IMG/VR virus record: IMGVR_UViG_3300030012_003861
Location: 1 to 50,951 of that record
DNA: 50,951 nt
Direction: 5' to 3' (one strand)
From: a virus
Positions 1-6,411 of the stretch are shown piece by piece; position 1 is the first letter of the stretch, and each line of letters starts with the position of its first letter. A program made the translations under genes and the position numbers. A model generated the notes under the pieces. The model saw nothing but the letters and a program-made list of their open reading frames with translations. It was not told the DNA's origin and made no database searches.

Positions 1-1
1 T

Positions 2-139
2 GATGCTGATTACTTAGGTCTGGTGATGGATTCAAACCCAGATCGACTTGAGGCTTCATATGGAAAGCTTGTCCCGATGCTTGTCAAAGCTATTCAGGAA
101 TTAAAAACAGAAGTAGAACAACTTAAAGCAAATAGTTAG
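2..139 (+). CDS. C-terminal end of a tail fibre/spike protein with S74-type chaperone tail (partial)
   Basis: Only the last 45 residues lie in the window; the gene begins upstream of base 1. The visible tail reads LGLVMDSNPD...ASYGKLVPMLVKAIQEL and ends in a short coiled coil, EVEQLKANS. The pattern 'Y..LVP.LV.AIQEL...VE.L' is the usual C-terminal end of the intramolecular chaperone of endosialidase family (peptidase S74), which trimerises phage tail fibres and spikes and is often autocleaved. I infer a host-recognition fibre. The S74 catalytic residues would lie upstream and cannot be checked. The next gene follows after 51 bases on the same strand. Confidence 0.7.
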   Translation, partial: DADYLGLVMDSNPDRLEASYGKLVPMLVKAIQELKTEVEQLKANS

Positions 140-190
140 TGCTTATGTTTTTTTGATAGAATAAACAAGAAATGAATACCAGTAATTAAA

Positions 191-445
191 ATGCCAAATC
201 CTTATGAAGAGCCTTCAGCAATTGAGATTGCACGGCACTATACAGCAGCTATAGATAGTGTAAATCTGATTAATGATTTAGTTGCTAAAGCAAGTCGAAC
301 AGAAGAAGAGAACGCTACGATTACTCGTAATGTTGAGCATTTGAAAATTATGGTTGTAAAAGATTTTTGGACGACTGAAGATCTTAGTCCTTTAAATTCA
401 GCCATTGCTAATGGTAACGCAGTTCTTCCTGATGGTACTGACTAA
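191..445 (+). CDS. hypothetical protein, 84 aa
   Basis: Acidic soluble protein with no recognised domain. The first half (EIARHYTAAIDSVNLINDL through TRNVEHL) is predicted helical with heptad-like spacing, so a short helical bundle or coiled coil is plausible. It lies between the tail fibre end and the lysis genes on the same strand. The ATG at 191 is preceded by an A-rich stretch with no strong Shine-Dalgarno. Function unknown. Confidence 0.6.
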   Translation: MPNPYEEPSAIEIARHYTAAIDSVNLINDLVAKASRTEEENATITRNVEHLKIMVVKDFWTTEDLSPLNSAIANGNAVLPDGTD

Positions 446-493
446 ATAGTTTAGTTTTACTGCTATATTGTCTGTTAGTAATACAGCTAAAAA

Positions 494-685
494 ATGAGCT
501 GCAAAATCTGCAAAAAATCTGAGTTAGTTTCAGCTATCAATTCTTATTGTTCAGCTCGTACTACAAATGATCCAAATCTTATTAGGTTCTCTGCACAGCT
601 TATTAACCAACTTCTGGATACAATTGAATTTGAACCAGAAGAGGATTCCGCTGCGGAAGAAAAAGCTAATGACAATCAATCTTAA
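494..685 (+). CDS. hypothetical protein, 63 aa, CxxC at N-terminus
   Basis: Small acidic protein beginning MSCKICKKSE, with a further Cys in SYCSARTT and a very acidic tail (EFEPEEDSAAEEKANDNQS). Two early cysteines and one later could bind a metal, but a full zinc-binding set is not visible. Its 3' end overlaps the endolysin start at 669 by 17 bases, which suggests translational coupling. The upstream region contains a TATATT and a short inverted repeat (CTGT...ACAG). No family recognised. Confidence 0.6.
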   Translation: MSCKICKKSELVSAINSYCSARTTNDPNLIRFSAQLINQLLDTIEFEPEEDSAAEEKANDNQS

Positions 686-1352
686 TAACGCTGCTAAATA
701 CTACAAAGAATTATCGCATCAGATTGCAGCCTGGAATTTTTTAGAGTCCAAGATTCCTGATGAGATTCTTGATGAATTTGCAGAGATCTATCGTGCTGGG
801 CCTGCAAATCCCAGCAGTAGAATTATCACTCCATTAGTTTGTCAGCAGTTGACGGGTTACTCTGCAGACAACTTTGACAATACATTCTGTGGAGATTTCA
901 ATAAACTTTTAATGGCAACCGGGTTTGATAAACACCGGGATGCCATGTGCATGTTAATTGCTAACCTTCTTCACGAAACAGGAAACTTTCGCTGGATGTC
1001 CGAAATTGCAGATGGATCTGAATATGAAATGAGAGAAGATCTTGGAAATATTTATCCAGGGGATGGGAAAAAATTTAAAGGCACTGGCGTATTAATGCTA
1101 ACCGGACGTTACAACTACAGCCGTGCAGCAGAAGAATTACATGATCCTTTAATTATTGAACGAGGTTGGGAATATACAACCAATCATTATCCCTTTAGAT
1201 CAGCCTTAACTTGGATCAAAGATAACAAGCTACTTGATATTTGTCTTACTAAAGGTTTTGATGAATGCTGTTATAGAATTAATGGAGGCTGGAGAGGATA
1301 TGATGACAGACTCAAAAAATACCAAATCGCCAAAAGAGTCTTCGAGGTTTAA
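669..1352 (+). CDS. endolysin, GH19 chitinase-like glycoside hydrolase
   Basis: 227-residue GH19-type muralytic enzyme, expected to cleave cell-wall glycan (peptidoglycan in phages) at the end of infection. Visible motifs are the catalytic-Glu block ANLLHETGNF (Glu about 103), the following ...SEIADGSEYEMREDLGN block that should supply the second acid, the signature GDGKKFKGTGVLMLTGRYNY (about 131-150), and the C-terminal INGGWRGYDDRLKKYQIAK typical of the family. No signal peptide is seen, so a holin is expected to be needed. I chose ATG 669 because it has a GGAAGAA Shine-Dalgarno and couples to the preceding gene; the open frame extends further upstream without family similarity. A small membrane gene overlaps its 3' end. 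Confidence 0.88.
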   Translation: MTINLNNAAKYYKELSHQIAAWNFLESKIPDEILDEFAEIYRAGPANPSSRIITPLVCQQLTGYSADNFDNTFCGDFNKLLMATGFDKHRDAMCMLIANLLHETGNFRWMSEIADGSEYEMREDLGNIYPGDGKKFKGTGVLMLTGRYNYSRAAEELHDPLIIERGWEYTTNHYPFRSALTWIKDNKLLDICLTKGFDECCYRINGGWRGYDDRLKKYQIAKRVFEV

Positions 1353-1428
1353 TCAAACAATTATTTTATTCCTTGGTGAGTGGGCAATTATTTCAATTGC
1401 CCTTATTATTTATGTTCTTTTAAAATGA
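1300..1428 (+). CDS. 42-aa single-pass membrane protein, candidate holin or lysis accessory protein
   Basis: Starts ATGATG with a good Shine-Dalgarno (GGAGAGG) inside the 3' end of the endolysin gene, in another frame. The first 20 residues are polar and charged (MMTDSKNTKSPKESSRF). They are followed by one hydrophobic segment (TIILFLGEWAIISIALIIYVLL) with a single terminal Lys. The overlap with an endolysin gene and the single membrane span suggest a small holin, pinholin or spanin-like role, but this is inferred from position only. It ends in an ATGA overlap with the next gene. Confidence 0.55.
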   Translation: MMTDSKNTKSPKESSRFNQTIILFLGEWAIISIALIIYVLLK

Positions 1429-1580
1429 AAAAAGATCAGCAACAACGTGTTAACATTTGCTGGCAACTTAAAGATGAGCGCAAGTGTCAAACCCTTTTGC
1501 GGGATGAAGCTTACGCTCTAAGAAAATATGTTGACAACAATGATGGTTGTGTTTTTTGGTTCCAAGCTTTAGATGACTAA
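1425..1580 (+). CDS. hypothetical protein, 51 aa
   Basis: Starts ATGA-overlapped with the preceding membrane protein. The sequence (MKKDQQQRVNICWQLKDERKCQTLLRD onward) has two cysteines and a rather charged composition, with no recognised domain. It is the last plus-strand gene before strand polarity switches; the next gene converges on it with only 4 bases between the stop codons. A weak inverted repeat (CTAAT/ATTAG) spans the junction. Confidence 0.5.
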   Translation: MKKDQQQRVNICWQLKDERKCQTLLRDEAYALRKYVDNNDGCVFWFQALDD

Positions 1581-1584
1581 CTAA

Positions 1585-1776
1585 TCAGAAATTAGACATC
1601 ATGGAAGCAAGACCACCTGCATAGATGTCACGACGTCCTTCAACAGAACGTTGACGCTGCTGGCGTTTTTTGGATGCTTCTAGCTTGTTAAGAAGTTCTT
1701 GGAAGGTTTTAAGATCGACTTGAGCGTCACCTCTTTTGCCTAAACCACTATCTTTGAGACCGTCACCTGCAACCAT
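1585..1776 (-). CDS. hypothetical protein, 63 aa, basic
   Basis: Starts MVAGDGLKDSGLGKRGDAQVD. The centre is a basic helix (ELLNKLEASKKRQQRQRSVEGRR) and the C-terminus reads IYAGGLASMMSNF. A coiled-coil or nucleic-acid-binding helix is plausible. It follows the frameshifted pair at 1822-2144 on the same strand with a 45-base gap, so it is probably co-transcribed. No family recognised. Confidence 0.5.
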   Translation of the reverse strand: MVAGDGLKDSGLGKRGDAQVDLKTFQELLNKLEASKKRQQRQRSVEGRRDIYAGGLASMMSNF

Positions 1777-1821
1777 GAGAATTAAATAACTCGATAAATT
1801 AATTTTAAAACAAGTAAACCT

Positions 1822-2144
1822 TTATATGTCATCATTCCAATTTACTTCTTCTTTGTATTTACGAATTGCTTCGTCAATACGTGAACTAGTTAACGCCATG
1901 TTTTTACGGCGTTCTATTTCTTCTTTTATACGTTGTTTACCACTCCGTAATGACCACAGCTGTGCAATGAACACAGCATCATCAGGAGTGATGCCTTTTA
2001 CTTTTTTAGATCAGGCTTAAGAGAAACAATTGCCTTAAGAATCAACTGAATAATACTATTTGACTTTAAAGGAGTCAAAGCAATGATTTCAGAAGCCGCT
2101 GCAACTACAATCCAAGTAATAGGACTGGAAAGAATGTCATGCAT
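1822..2144 (-). CDS. predicted -1 frameshift fusion, 107 aa: membrane N-domain plus charged C-domain
   Basis: An open frame of 59 codons begins directly at the slippery site (VKGITPDDAVFIAQLW ... EEVNWNDDI). It has coding character and strongly charged helices (RIKEEIERRKNM, RIDEAIRKYKEE). A stop lies just upstream in its own frame, and it has no ATG until residue 35, only a GTG at residue 10 without a ribosome-binding site. A -1 slip at A_AAA_AAG (2007-2001) joins it seamlessly to the 48-residue membrane protein. The fusion would display a cytoplasmic coiled-coil-like domain on a membrane anchor. The alternative is independent initiation at the GTG or at the internal ATG. Confidence 0.6.
1959..2007 (-). 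promoter_or_regulatory. programmed -1 frameshift signal: A_AAA_AAG heptamer, spacer and hairpins
   Basis: Minus-strand A_AAA_AAG (2007-2001) is in the correct phase relative to the zero frame, and the stop codon TAA is the next codon. Six bases later (1994-1976) a perfect 6-bp stem GCATCA/TGATGC closes a 7-base loop. A second stem, GCTGTG/CACAGC, spans 1977-1959. Heptamer, 5-9 base spacer and downstream stem are the three classical parts of bacterial -1 frameshift signals (as in dnaX and IS elements). Confidence 0.6.
1998..2144 (-). CDS. 48-aa small membrane protein (zero-frame product upstream of a -1 frameshift site)
   Basis: Begins MHDILSSPITWIVVAAASEIIALTP and continues with an amphipathic helix (SIIQLILKAIVSLKPDLKK). 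The hydrophobic WIVVAAASEIIAL segment is a likely membrane span. I have the impression that similar small 'SEIIALTPLKSN' proteins occur in cyanophages but cannot confirm it. The gene ends CTA AAA AAG TAA, which is exactly a phased A_AAA_AAG slippery heptamer next to the stop codon (see the extended product). Roles could include holin-like or membrane-remodelling activity, by inference only. Confidence 0.65.
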   Translation of the reverse strand: MHDILSSPITWIVVAAASEIIALTPLKSNSIIQLILKAIVSLKPDLKK

Positions 2145-2172
2145 AATTGAATTTTAATTCGATAATAATATT

Positions 2173-2928
2173 CTAACGGTCAAATTCTTTCTGATCATTT
2201 GATGGAATGAAAGATTGAAAAGGTTTTACTTTTTTTTCGTCTTTAGCTTTTAAAGTGTTTTCTTCTGTTTTAGTTTGCCAGAAATATTCTTCTGATTCGC
2301 CTAGTCGACCCCACTTAGCATTGGGATATTCGACATTAAAGTATCTTGATGAGACAAGAAAGTCGGGGGTTTGGAGTTCTTCTGGAGACAAACTAGGGTC
2401 AATAACACGGCACCGGTTGTTGGGGTACGCTGCAATTTGACCATTCTGCAATTCAATAATGTTGAACGACTTGTGTTCGTCTGGCGTCTCAGAGAACGAG
2501 ATGTCTGCTCGACTTCGATCACCGTTAAAGCTGTCAATAGTAAACAAATAATCGCCAGCAATAGACCCGTAGGTTTTGGTACGGACTTCCCAGCCTGCTG
2601 AATACGTAAGATTTTTTTCAAGTGTTGTAATGTCATGACTAAAACAATTCCAGAATTGGAGTTCCTCTATCGGAAGATCCGGCGAAGGATCTTTAGGCCC
2701 TTGCGGCGAGTCTGAATCCCAGGCAAGAAACGCCGAGATCGGTAACTTATCAAAGATCGCACCATATTCAGGTAAAAAAGTCTCGAAATAGAAACAACGG
2801 CCAGGGAGAGACTTAACAGACACCCAATAGCCAAGAATGTACTCACCATGCCCATCTCTTAAATCACGTAAATATTCTTTACGCACCCACACTTTTACAG
2901 GAGGTACGTTAGTAATGAGAGTTGCCAC
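2173..2928 (-). CDS. conserved-looking phage protein of unknown function, 251 aa
   Basis: Uses a GTG start at 2928, two bases after the stop of the preceding 51-aa gene. The protein has two parts. Residues 1-90 are beta-rich with many aromatics (GEYILGYWVSVKSLPGRCFYFETFLPEYGAIFDKLPISAFLAWD). The second half is also mixed beta and ends in a lysine-rich tail. There is no signal peptide or membrane segment. Its position beside the fibre, lysis and structural cluster suggests a virion or assembly role, but I do not recognise the family. Confidence 0.7.
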   Translation of the reverse strand: MATLITNVPPVKVWVRKEYLRDLRDGHGEYILGYWVSVKSLPGRCFYFETFLPEYGAIFDKLPISAFLAWDSDSPQGPKDPSPDLPIEELQFWNCFSHDITTLEKNLTYSAGWEVRTKTYGSIAGDYLFTIDSFNGDRSRADISFSETPDEHKSFNIIELQNGQIAAYPNNRCRVIDPSLSPEELQTPDFLVSSRYFNVEYPNAKWGRLGESEEYFWQTKTEENTLKAKDEKKVKPFQSFIPSNDQKEFDR

Positions 2929-2930
2929 TC

Positions 2931-3086
2931 TTAGACGTCATATTTTTTGCATTCTGGCATCCATGGAAGCTCTTCGCAATACTTTTTGAATTTTTCAGTT
3001 GGATTGTTTTGCTTTTTTTCTTTTGCTTTACCCGTCCAATATTCACTAATTAGGTCGTCAGTATTGCCGACTAAAGGTTTAGTCAT
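2931..3086 (-). CDS. hypothetical protein, 51 aa
   Basis: Short open frame, MTKPLVGNTDDLISEYWTGK followed by a Lys-rich stretch and ending PWMPECKKYDV. It lies between two structural-type genes with 24 and 2 base gaps, so it is part of the same minus-strand transcript and probably coupled to the GTG-started gene downstream. Soluble, mixed charge, two cysteines. Function unknown. Confidence 0.6.
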   Translation of the reverse strand: MTKPLVGNTDDLISEYWTGKAKEKKQNNPTEKFKKYCEELPWMPECKKYDV

Positions 3087-3110
3087 TTGATAAAAAGTTG
3101 TTCTTCAATC

Positions 3111-4052
3111 TTAAGATAAATTTGTTAAAGGTGCAAAAAGACCACTGGGGAATTTATCATCTTGAGAATGATCTCGTTGCCATGCACGACGCCATTCAGA
3201 TAAAGAATGTGTTTGTGGTACAGATGCAGGCCAATTTTCTGTATAATCTAATTCAATTAAATTGATTAGAGGGTTATTATTTGTAGAAGCTGAAGGACCA
3301 ATTGTCCAAGAAAGAGGAACATCATCACTATTTTTTTCATTAATCTGAACAAAAATTCCGTTATTAATTTGTCCAACATTAAGTGAATAATTACTTATTT
3401 CATTAATAGTTGTGTTCGCTGTAATGGGAGAAGGCAGGACAACAAACACACCTTCACTTTGTGCATCAAAGGTTTCTTGTAATACAAAACCAGTATCTTG
3501 ATCTTCTGTTAAGATAAAATTATCGTCAGCACTAGGGAACTCAACAACTAAACCTAAACTGTAATCAAAGGCTTCATTACATGTTGCCGAAACACAAATT
3601 AAATATTTCCCTGGAGTTAATTCGTAAAAGGTTTCATTGCCTTTTGTTGAGAGCTTAGGATTAAAAGTATTGTAAAGATCTGACTCAGCACCAGCTACAT
3701 AACCAAAGAAACTTTCAGGTTCTTCTAAAATTGTACGTCCTTGAATAGGACTGTAATCTTGGGCATAAACACTAACATCAAAACGATCATCAATATTTTG
3801 TAAAACATTAGATGAAGTAACAGGACTGGTACTTAAGTTAGATCCTGCTTTTAATAAAATGATCCACGCTGGTTCAGCAAGTGTTACTTGAAACCAATGA
3901 TTATATGTATAGTTCCCATACCCACCTTGAATAATCTGGCTTCTCATTCCAAGAGAACCAGTTAATAAACGCAAAGAAGTTTGTTCAAACGTACCAAGGT
4001 TTAACGGATTATATTGTGATCGTTGTCTTTGCGACACACTAGGATTTGTCAT
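3111..4052 (-). CDS. putative virion or adhesion protein with PPC-like beta domain, 313 aa
   Basis: Beta-rich, Asn/Ser/Thr-rich protein without charged clusters, typical of structural proteins. Residues about 45-170 (NHWFQVTLAEPAWIILLKAG ... FYELTPGKYLICVSATCN, then DYSLGLVVEF) resemble bacterial pre-peptidase C-terminal (PPC)-type jelly-roll domains. The C-terminal part contains EWRRAWQRDHSQDDKFPSG. I infer a tail- or capsid-surface protein. The assignment rests on fold-like patterns, not on a recognised family. It is followed closely by the small 51-aa gene. Confidence 0.55.
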   Translation of the reverse strand: MTNPSVSQRQRSQYNPLNLGTFEQTSLRLLTGSLGMRSQIIQGGYGNYTYNHWFQVTLAEPAWIILLKAGSNLSTSPVTSSNVLQNIDDRFDVSVYAQDYSPIQGRTILEEPESFFGYVAGAESDLYNTFNPKLSTKGNETFYELTPGKYLICVSATCNEAFDYSLGLVVEFPSADDNFILTEDQDTGFVLQETFDAQSEGVFVVLPSPITANTTINEISNYSLNVGQINNGIFVQINEKNSDDVPLSWTIGPSASTNNNPLINLIELDYTENWPASVPQTHSLSEWRRAWQRDHSQDDKFPSGLFAPLTNLS

Positions 4053-4095
4053 CCATCTACTTCCAAGGCGTTATCCCATTTTAAGATTGGTAATG

Positions 4096-4809
4096 CTAGG
4101 GATTTTCCATTCGCTCTTTTGGATGAATTATTGTTGGTTTATATAGTTTCATCAAAATATCATCAATACTCATCTTATTGTGTTCTCTTAATGCCATTAC
4201 TGCCAGCTTTTCTGGTTTGACCTGGAGATCTAAATAATGAAGTTGACGAGGAGGCATGCGTGTATTCCATGTGGAAACAAGGTGTAGAGGATTTACACAC
4301 TTAGGATTGCCACAAACTTTGGTATGACGTGTTACAGAAAGCTTACCAATATCACCCCAAAAAATACTGTAAGCAAGTTTAGTAGGTGTTACTTGAGATT
4401 TGTTTCCAGTGCGATGACGACAATAGGTGGAGTAGTAATAACGACGAGTACGTTCAGTCTCCCAGCATTCGCTTGAGTCTCGAATTGAGACGTGTTCTAA
4501 GAAGTTAATGACTTCTCTTCTGTAGTTTTCAGTAATGAAATTGACGTCTAACCCCACCACATTGCTTTGAATGCGCTTGACACACTCGTAGCACCAGTGG
4601 TCTTCCTGATGACGCACGGTGTGCCCCAAATGGCAAGGAAAGCCGTGATAGAAGCCCTGGTCATAGATAGAGACATCAGGGTCAAGAGGTTTAAAAGCGA
4701 CCTTTGGTAAAGCAAGACGAGCTACCGAAGCACGAGGGTGATGAGGGTTCCCCATGAGTTCAGGCAGTTCAGAGTTAAATATAGACTCTTTTATAAAGGA
4801 AACAAGCAT
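4096..4809 (-). CDS. HNH family endonuclease, 237 aa
   Basis: The core motif TRHTKVCGNPKCVNPLHLV (about residues 160-178) matches the HNH_3 type, with two metal-ligating cysteines and the NP.HL signature. The N-terminal region carries a second Cys/His cluster (FPCHLGH ... HWCYECVKR), possibly a zinc knuckle. The C-terminal segment (LAVMALREHNKMSIDDILMKLY) looks like a helix-turn-helix. Stand-alone HNH genes in phages are often homing endonucleases or packaging-associated nickases; this one is not beside the terminase, so homing is more likely. It is the last gene of its transcript before a 317-base intergenic region. Confidence 0.75.
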   Translation of the reverse strand: MLVSFIKESIFNSELPELMGNPHHPRASVARLALPKVAFKPLDPDVSIYDQGFYHGFPCHLGHTVRHQEDHWCYECVKRIQSNVVGLDVNFITENYRREVINFLEHVSIRDSSECWETERTRRYYYSTYCRHRTGNKSQVTPTKLAYSIFWGDIGKLSVTRHTKVCGNPKCVNPLHLVSTWNTRMPPRQLHYLDLQVKPEKLAVMALREHNKMSIDDILMKLYKPTIIHPKERMENP

Positions 4810-5043
4810 TTTTTGTAGACAATTTTTGTAATTCCCCCTTACCCCCTAGCTTTACCACCATTCTTATTATTAGTGAAATGAGACCCATGGTATGGCAATG
4901 AGTCTTAGTGAGTCTCCAAAAAAAGGCTACAAAAAATGGGTGTTCGCTTTATAGAGGAACTCTTATATAGACACGTCAACTTTTCGAACTTGCCAAGAAC
5001 CCAGTCATAGCCTCAAAAAGTTCAACCAAAGTTCAGCTACCCA
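4810..5043 (-). promoter_or_regulatory. intergenic region, probable promoter of the 4.8-1.6 kb minus-strand operon
   Basis: No credible gene is seen here. The minus strand carries TTGACG (4979-4974), a good -35 hexamer, followed after 18-20 bases by weak -10 matches (TCTATA, TATAAA at 4955-4948). It reads toward the HNH gene. The segment between it and the HNH start is pyrimidine-rich on the plus strand. The terminator just upstream (5045-5067) makes a fresh promoter here likely. Confidence 0.35.
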
Positions 5044-5044
5044 T

Positions 5045-5067
5045 AAAAAAGGGGCTCGATGGCCCCC
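5045..5067 (-). terminator. intrinsic terminator after the GT4 glycosyltransferase gene
   Basis: On the minus strand a GGGGC/GCCCC stem with a 6-base loop is followed directly by six T. It lies about 60 bases after the glycosyltransferase stop codon, in the right direction to end the primase-GT4 transcript. Confidence 0.75.
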
Positions 5068-5076
5068 TCTTGATCA

Positions 5077-5117
5077 GTTGTCTGGCAGTTGTCTGGCAGT
5101 TGTCTGGCACCAGACAA
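5077..5117. repeat. three tandem copies of GTTGTCTGGCA plus an inverted partner
   Basis: Three exact head-to-tail copies of the 11-mer GTTGTCTGGCA (5077-5087, 5088-5098, 5099-5109) are followed at 5110-5117 by CCAGACAA. The last copy and its partner form an 8-bp palindrome with a 2-base centre. The repeat lies between the glycosyltransferase stop and its terminator, in its 3' UTR. It could be a protein-binding site, or a slippage-prone repeat from replication. Confidence 0.85.
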
Positions 5118-5126
5118 TTCCAGCCA

Positions 5127-6380
5127 TCACTGTTTTGCCATGGACAATTCTTTCTTTGGCTTCCGTTTACGGCGTTTAATCTGGGGTTTCTCAATCGGTT
5201 CCGGTTCTAAGACCTTTTCAAAAGCCTCATCAAACTGTTTGGCAATGTTGTCCCACTGATACATGGGACGTGTTGCCCGCTGGTAACAGTCCGCCCCAAC
5301 TTGACGCAGCTTGTCCCGGTTCTCATAAAGGTCACTCAGGATCTCTGCTAAATGCTCAGCACTAGGCACAGGCATGTCACGGTTGTAGTTCATGTCCACA
5401 TCCATGAAACAGTTGTCGATCAGGGGTGCAGCGCCCTCAAAGATCTCTTTTAATGACGTGTGGTTAGGCACCACCTGAGCCACGCCACAGGCTGCTGATT
5501 CATGGTTAACTAAGCCATGACCTTCTCCCTTACAGGTGTTGACTGAGATATCTGCAGAGTTGTAGATCATATTGAGCGTTTCAACAGGGACACTAGGAGG
5601 CTGTGAACCCCTGGTAGTCATAATGATGCGACCATTGGGATCAATTCCACGCTTCTGCATTTCACGACCAAAGAGAGCCATGACATCCCAGCCCTGGTCT
5701 TTTAAACCCATGTGTAGATAGAGTTTGGTATCAGGACGACCAACAGCAAACTGTGCAAAAGCATCGATTGTAATGTCAATACGTTTACGCGCCTGGTTAC
5801 GGTTGCCATTAAAGACCACAAAGCAGTCTTCAGGGATGGAAAGTTTTTTACGGACTTCAGTTTTGTCCATAGGGAAAAACTGACCATCTGTAATTCCATG
5901 AGGAATAACACCAATCTCTTTGTTAATGCCAGAGAGTTTGAACTCTTCTGCACCAAACTTGGTATAGACATAGATGCCATCCCAAGAATTAGCGTATTGG
6001 TTTAGACAACCAGTCCAGCCATAGCTATCCATAGGCATATATGCCACAAACTTAAATAGCTTTTGTTCATGAAATTCACGGATCTGTTCATAGATTGAGT
6101 TAACAATCCAGGCATCATTATTAATAAAAACGATGTCAGGTTTAACATTTTCTGTGATTTCACGAATCCGCTGTACACCAAAAGGTTCTGTCAAAAACCT
6201 ATTGGAACTAGGAAACATTTGAAAATCTTTTTGGAATTTATTGGGGTCACCCCACCAGTTATTGCCTAAAACAATAATTTCATATTTATCTTTCAAACGA
6301 GTAATTAGATTTTCTGTAACGCGTGCAAAACCAGTACGAGCGACGATGTCGCCACTCCATAAAATTTTAGGTTTAGACAT
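5127..6380 (-). CDS. glycosyltransferase family 4 (GT-B fold), 417 aa
   Basis: Two-domain GT-B enzyme. The N-terminal domain begins KILWSGDIVARTGFARVTENL, a typical acceptor-side start with a Gly-rich turn. The C-terminal donor domain shows NGNRNQARKRIDITIDAFA, then MIYNSADISVNTCKGEGHGLVNHESAACG, equivalent to the GT4 'E.FGL...E..A.G' block. It should transfer a nucleotide-activated sugar, but the acceptor is unknown. The C-terminal 25 residues are Lys/Arg-rich, a possible nucleic-acid or membrane contact. Located 31 bases downstream of the primase-helicase in the same operon, and ended by a terminator. It may act with the glycan island at 10.3-13.1 kb. Confidence 0.82.
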   Translation of the reverse strand: MSKPKILWSGDIVARTGFARVTENLITRLKDKYEIIVLGNNWWGDPNKFQKDFQMFPSSNRFLTEPFGVQRIREITENVKPDIVFINNDAWIVNSIYEQIREFHEQKLFKFVAYMPMDSYGWTGCLNQYANSWDGIYVYTKFGAEEFKLSGINKEIGVIPHGITDGQFFPMDKTEVRKKLSIPEDCFVVFNGNRNQARKRIDITIDAFAQFAVGRPDTKLYLHMGLKDQGWDVMALFGREMQKRGIDPNGRIIMTTRGSQPPSVPVETLNMIYNSADISVNTCKGEGHGLVNHESAACGVAQVVPNHTSLKEIFEGAAPLIDNCFMDVDMNYNRDMPVPSAEHLAEILSDLYENRDKLRQVGADCYQRATRPMYQWDNIAKQFDEAFEKVLEPEPIEKPQIKRRKRKPKKELSMAKQ

Positions 6381-6411
6381 TAGATATTTAAAACTGCTTT
6401 AAATATAACAA

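Noticed and set aside
1822-2001. Independent gene for the 59-codon frame
   Set aside because: There is a stop directly before it, no ATG until residue 35 and no ribosome-binding site before the GTG; frameshifting from the upstream gene explains it better.
2255-2636. Several frames opposite or overlapping the 251-aa gene
   Set aside because: All are shorter, compositionally poor and in other frames of a single continuous coding region.
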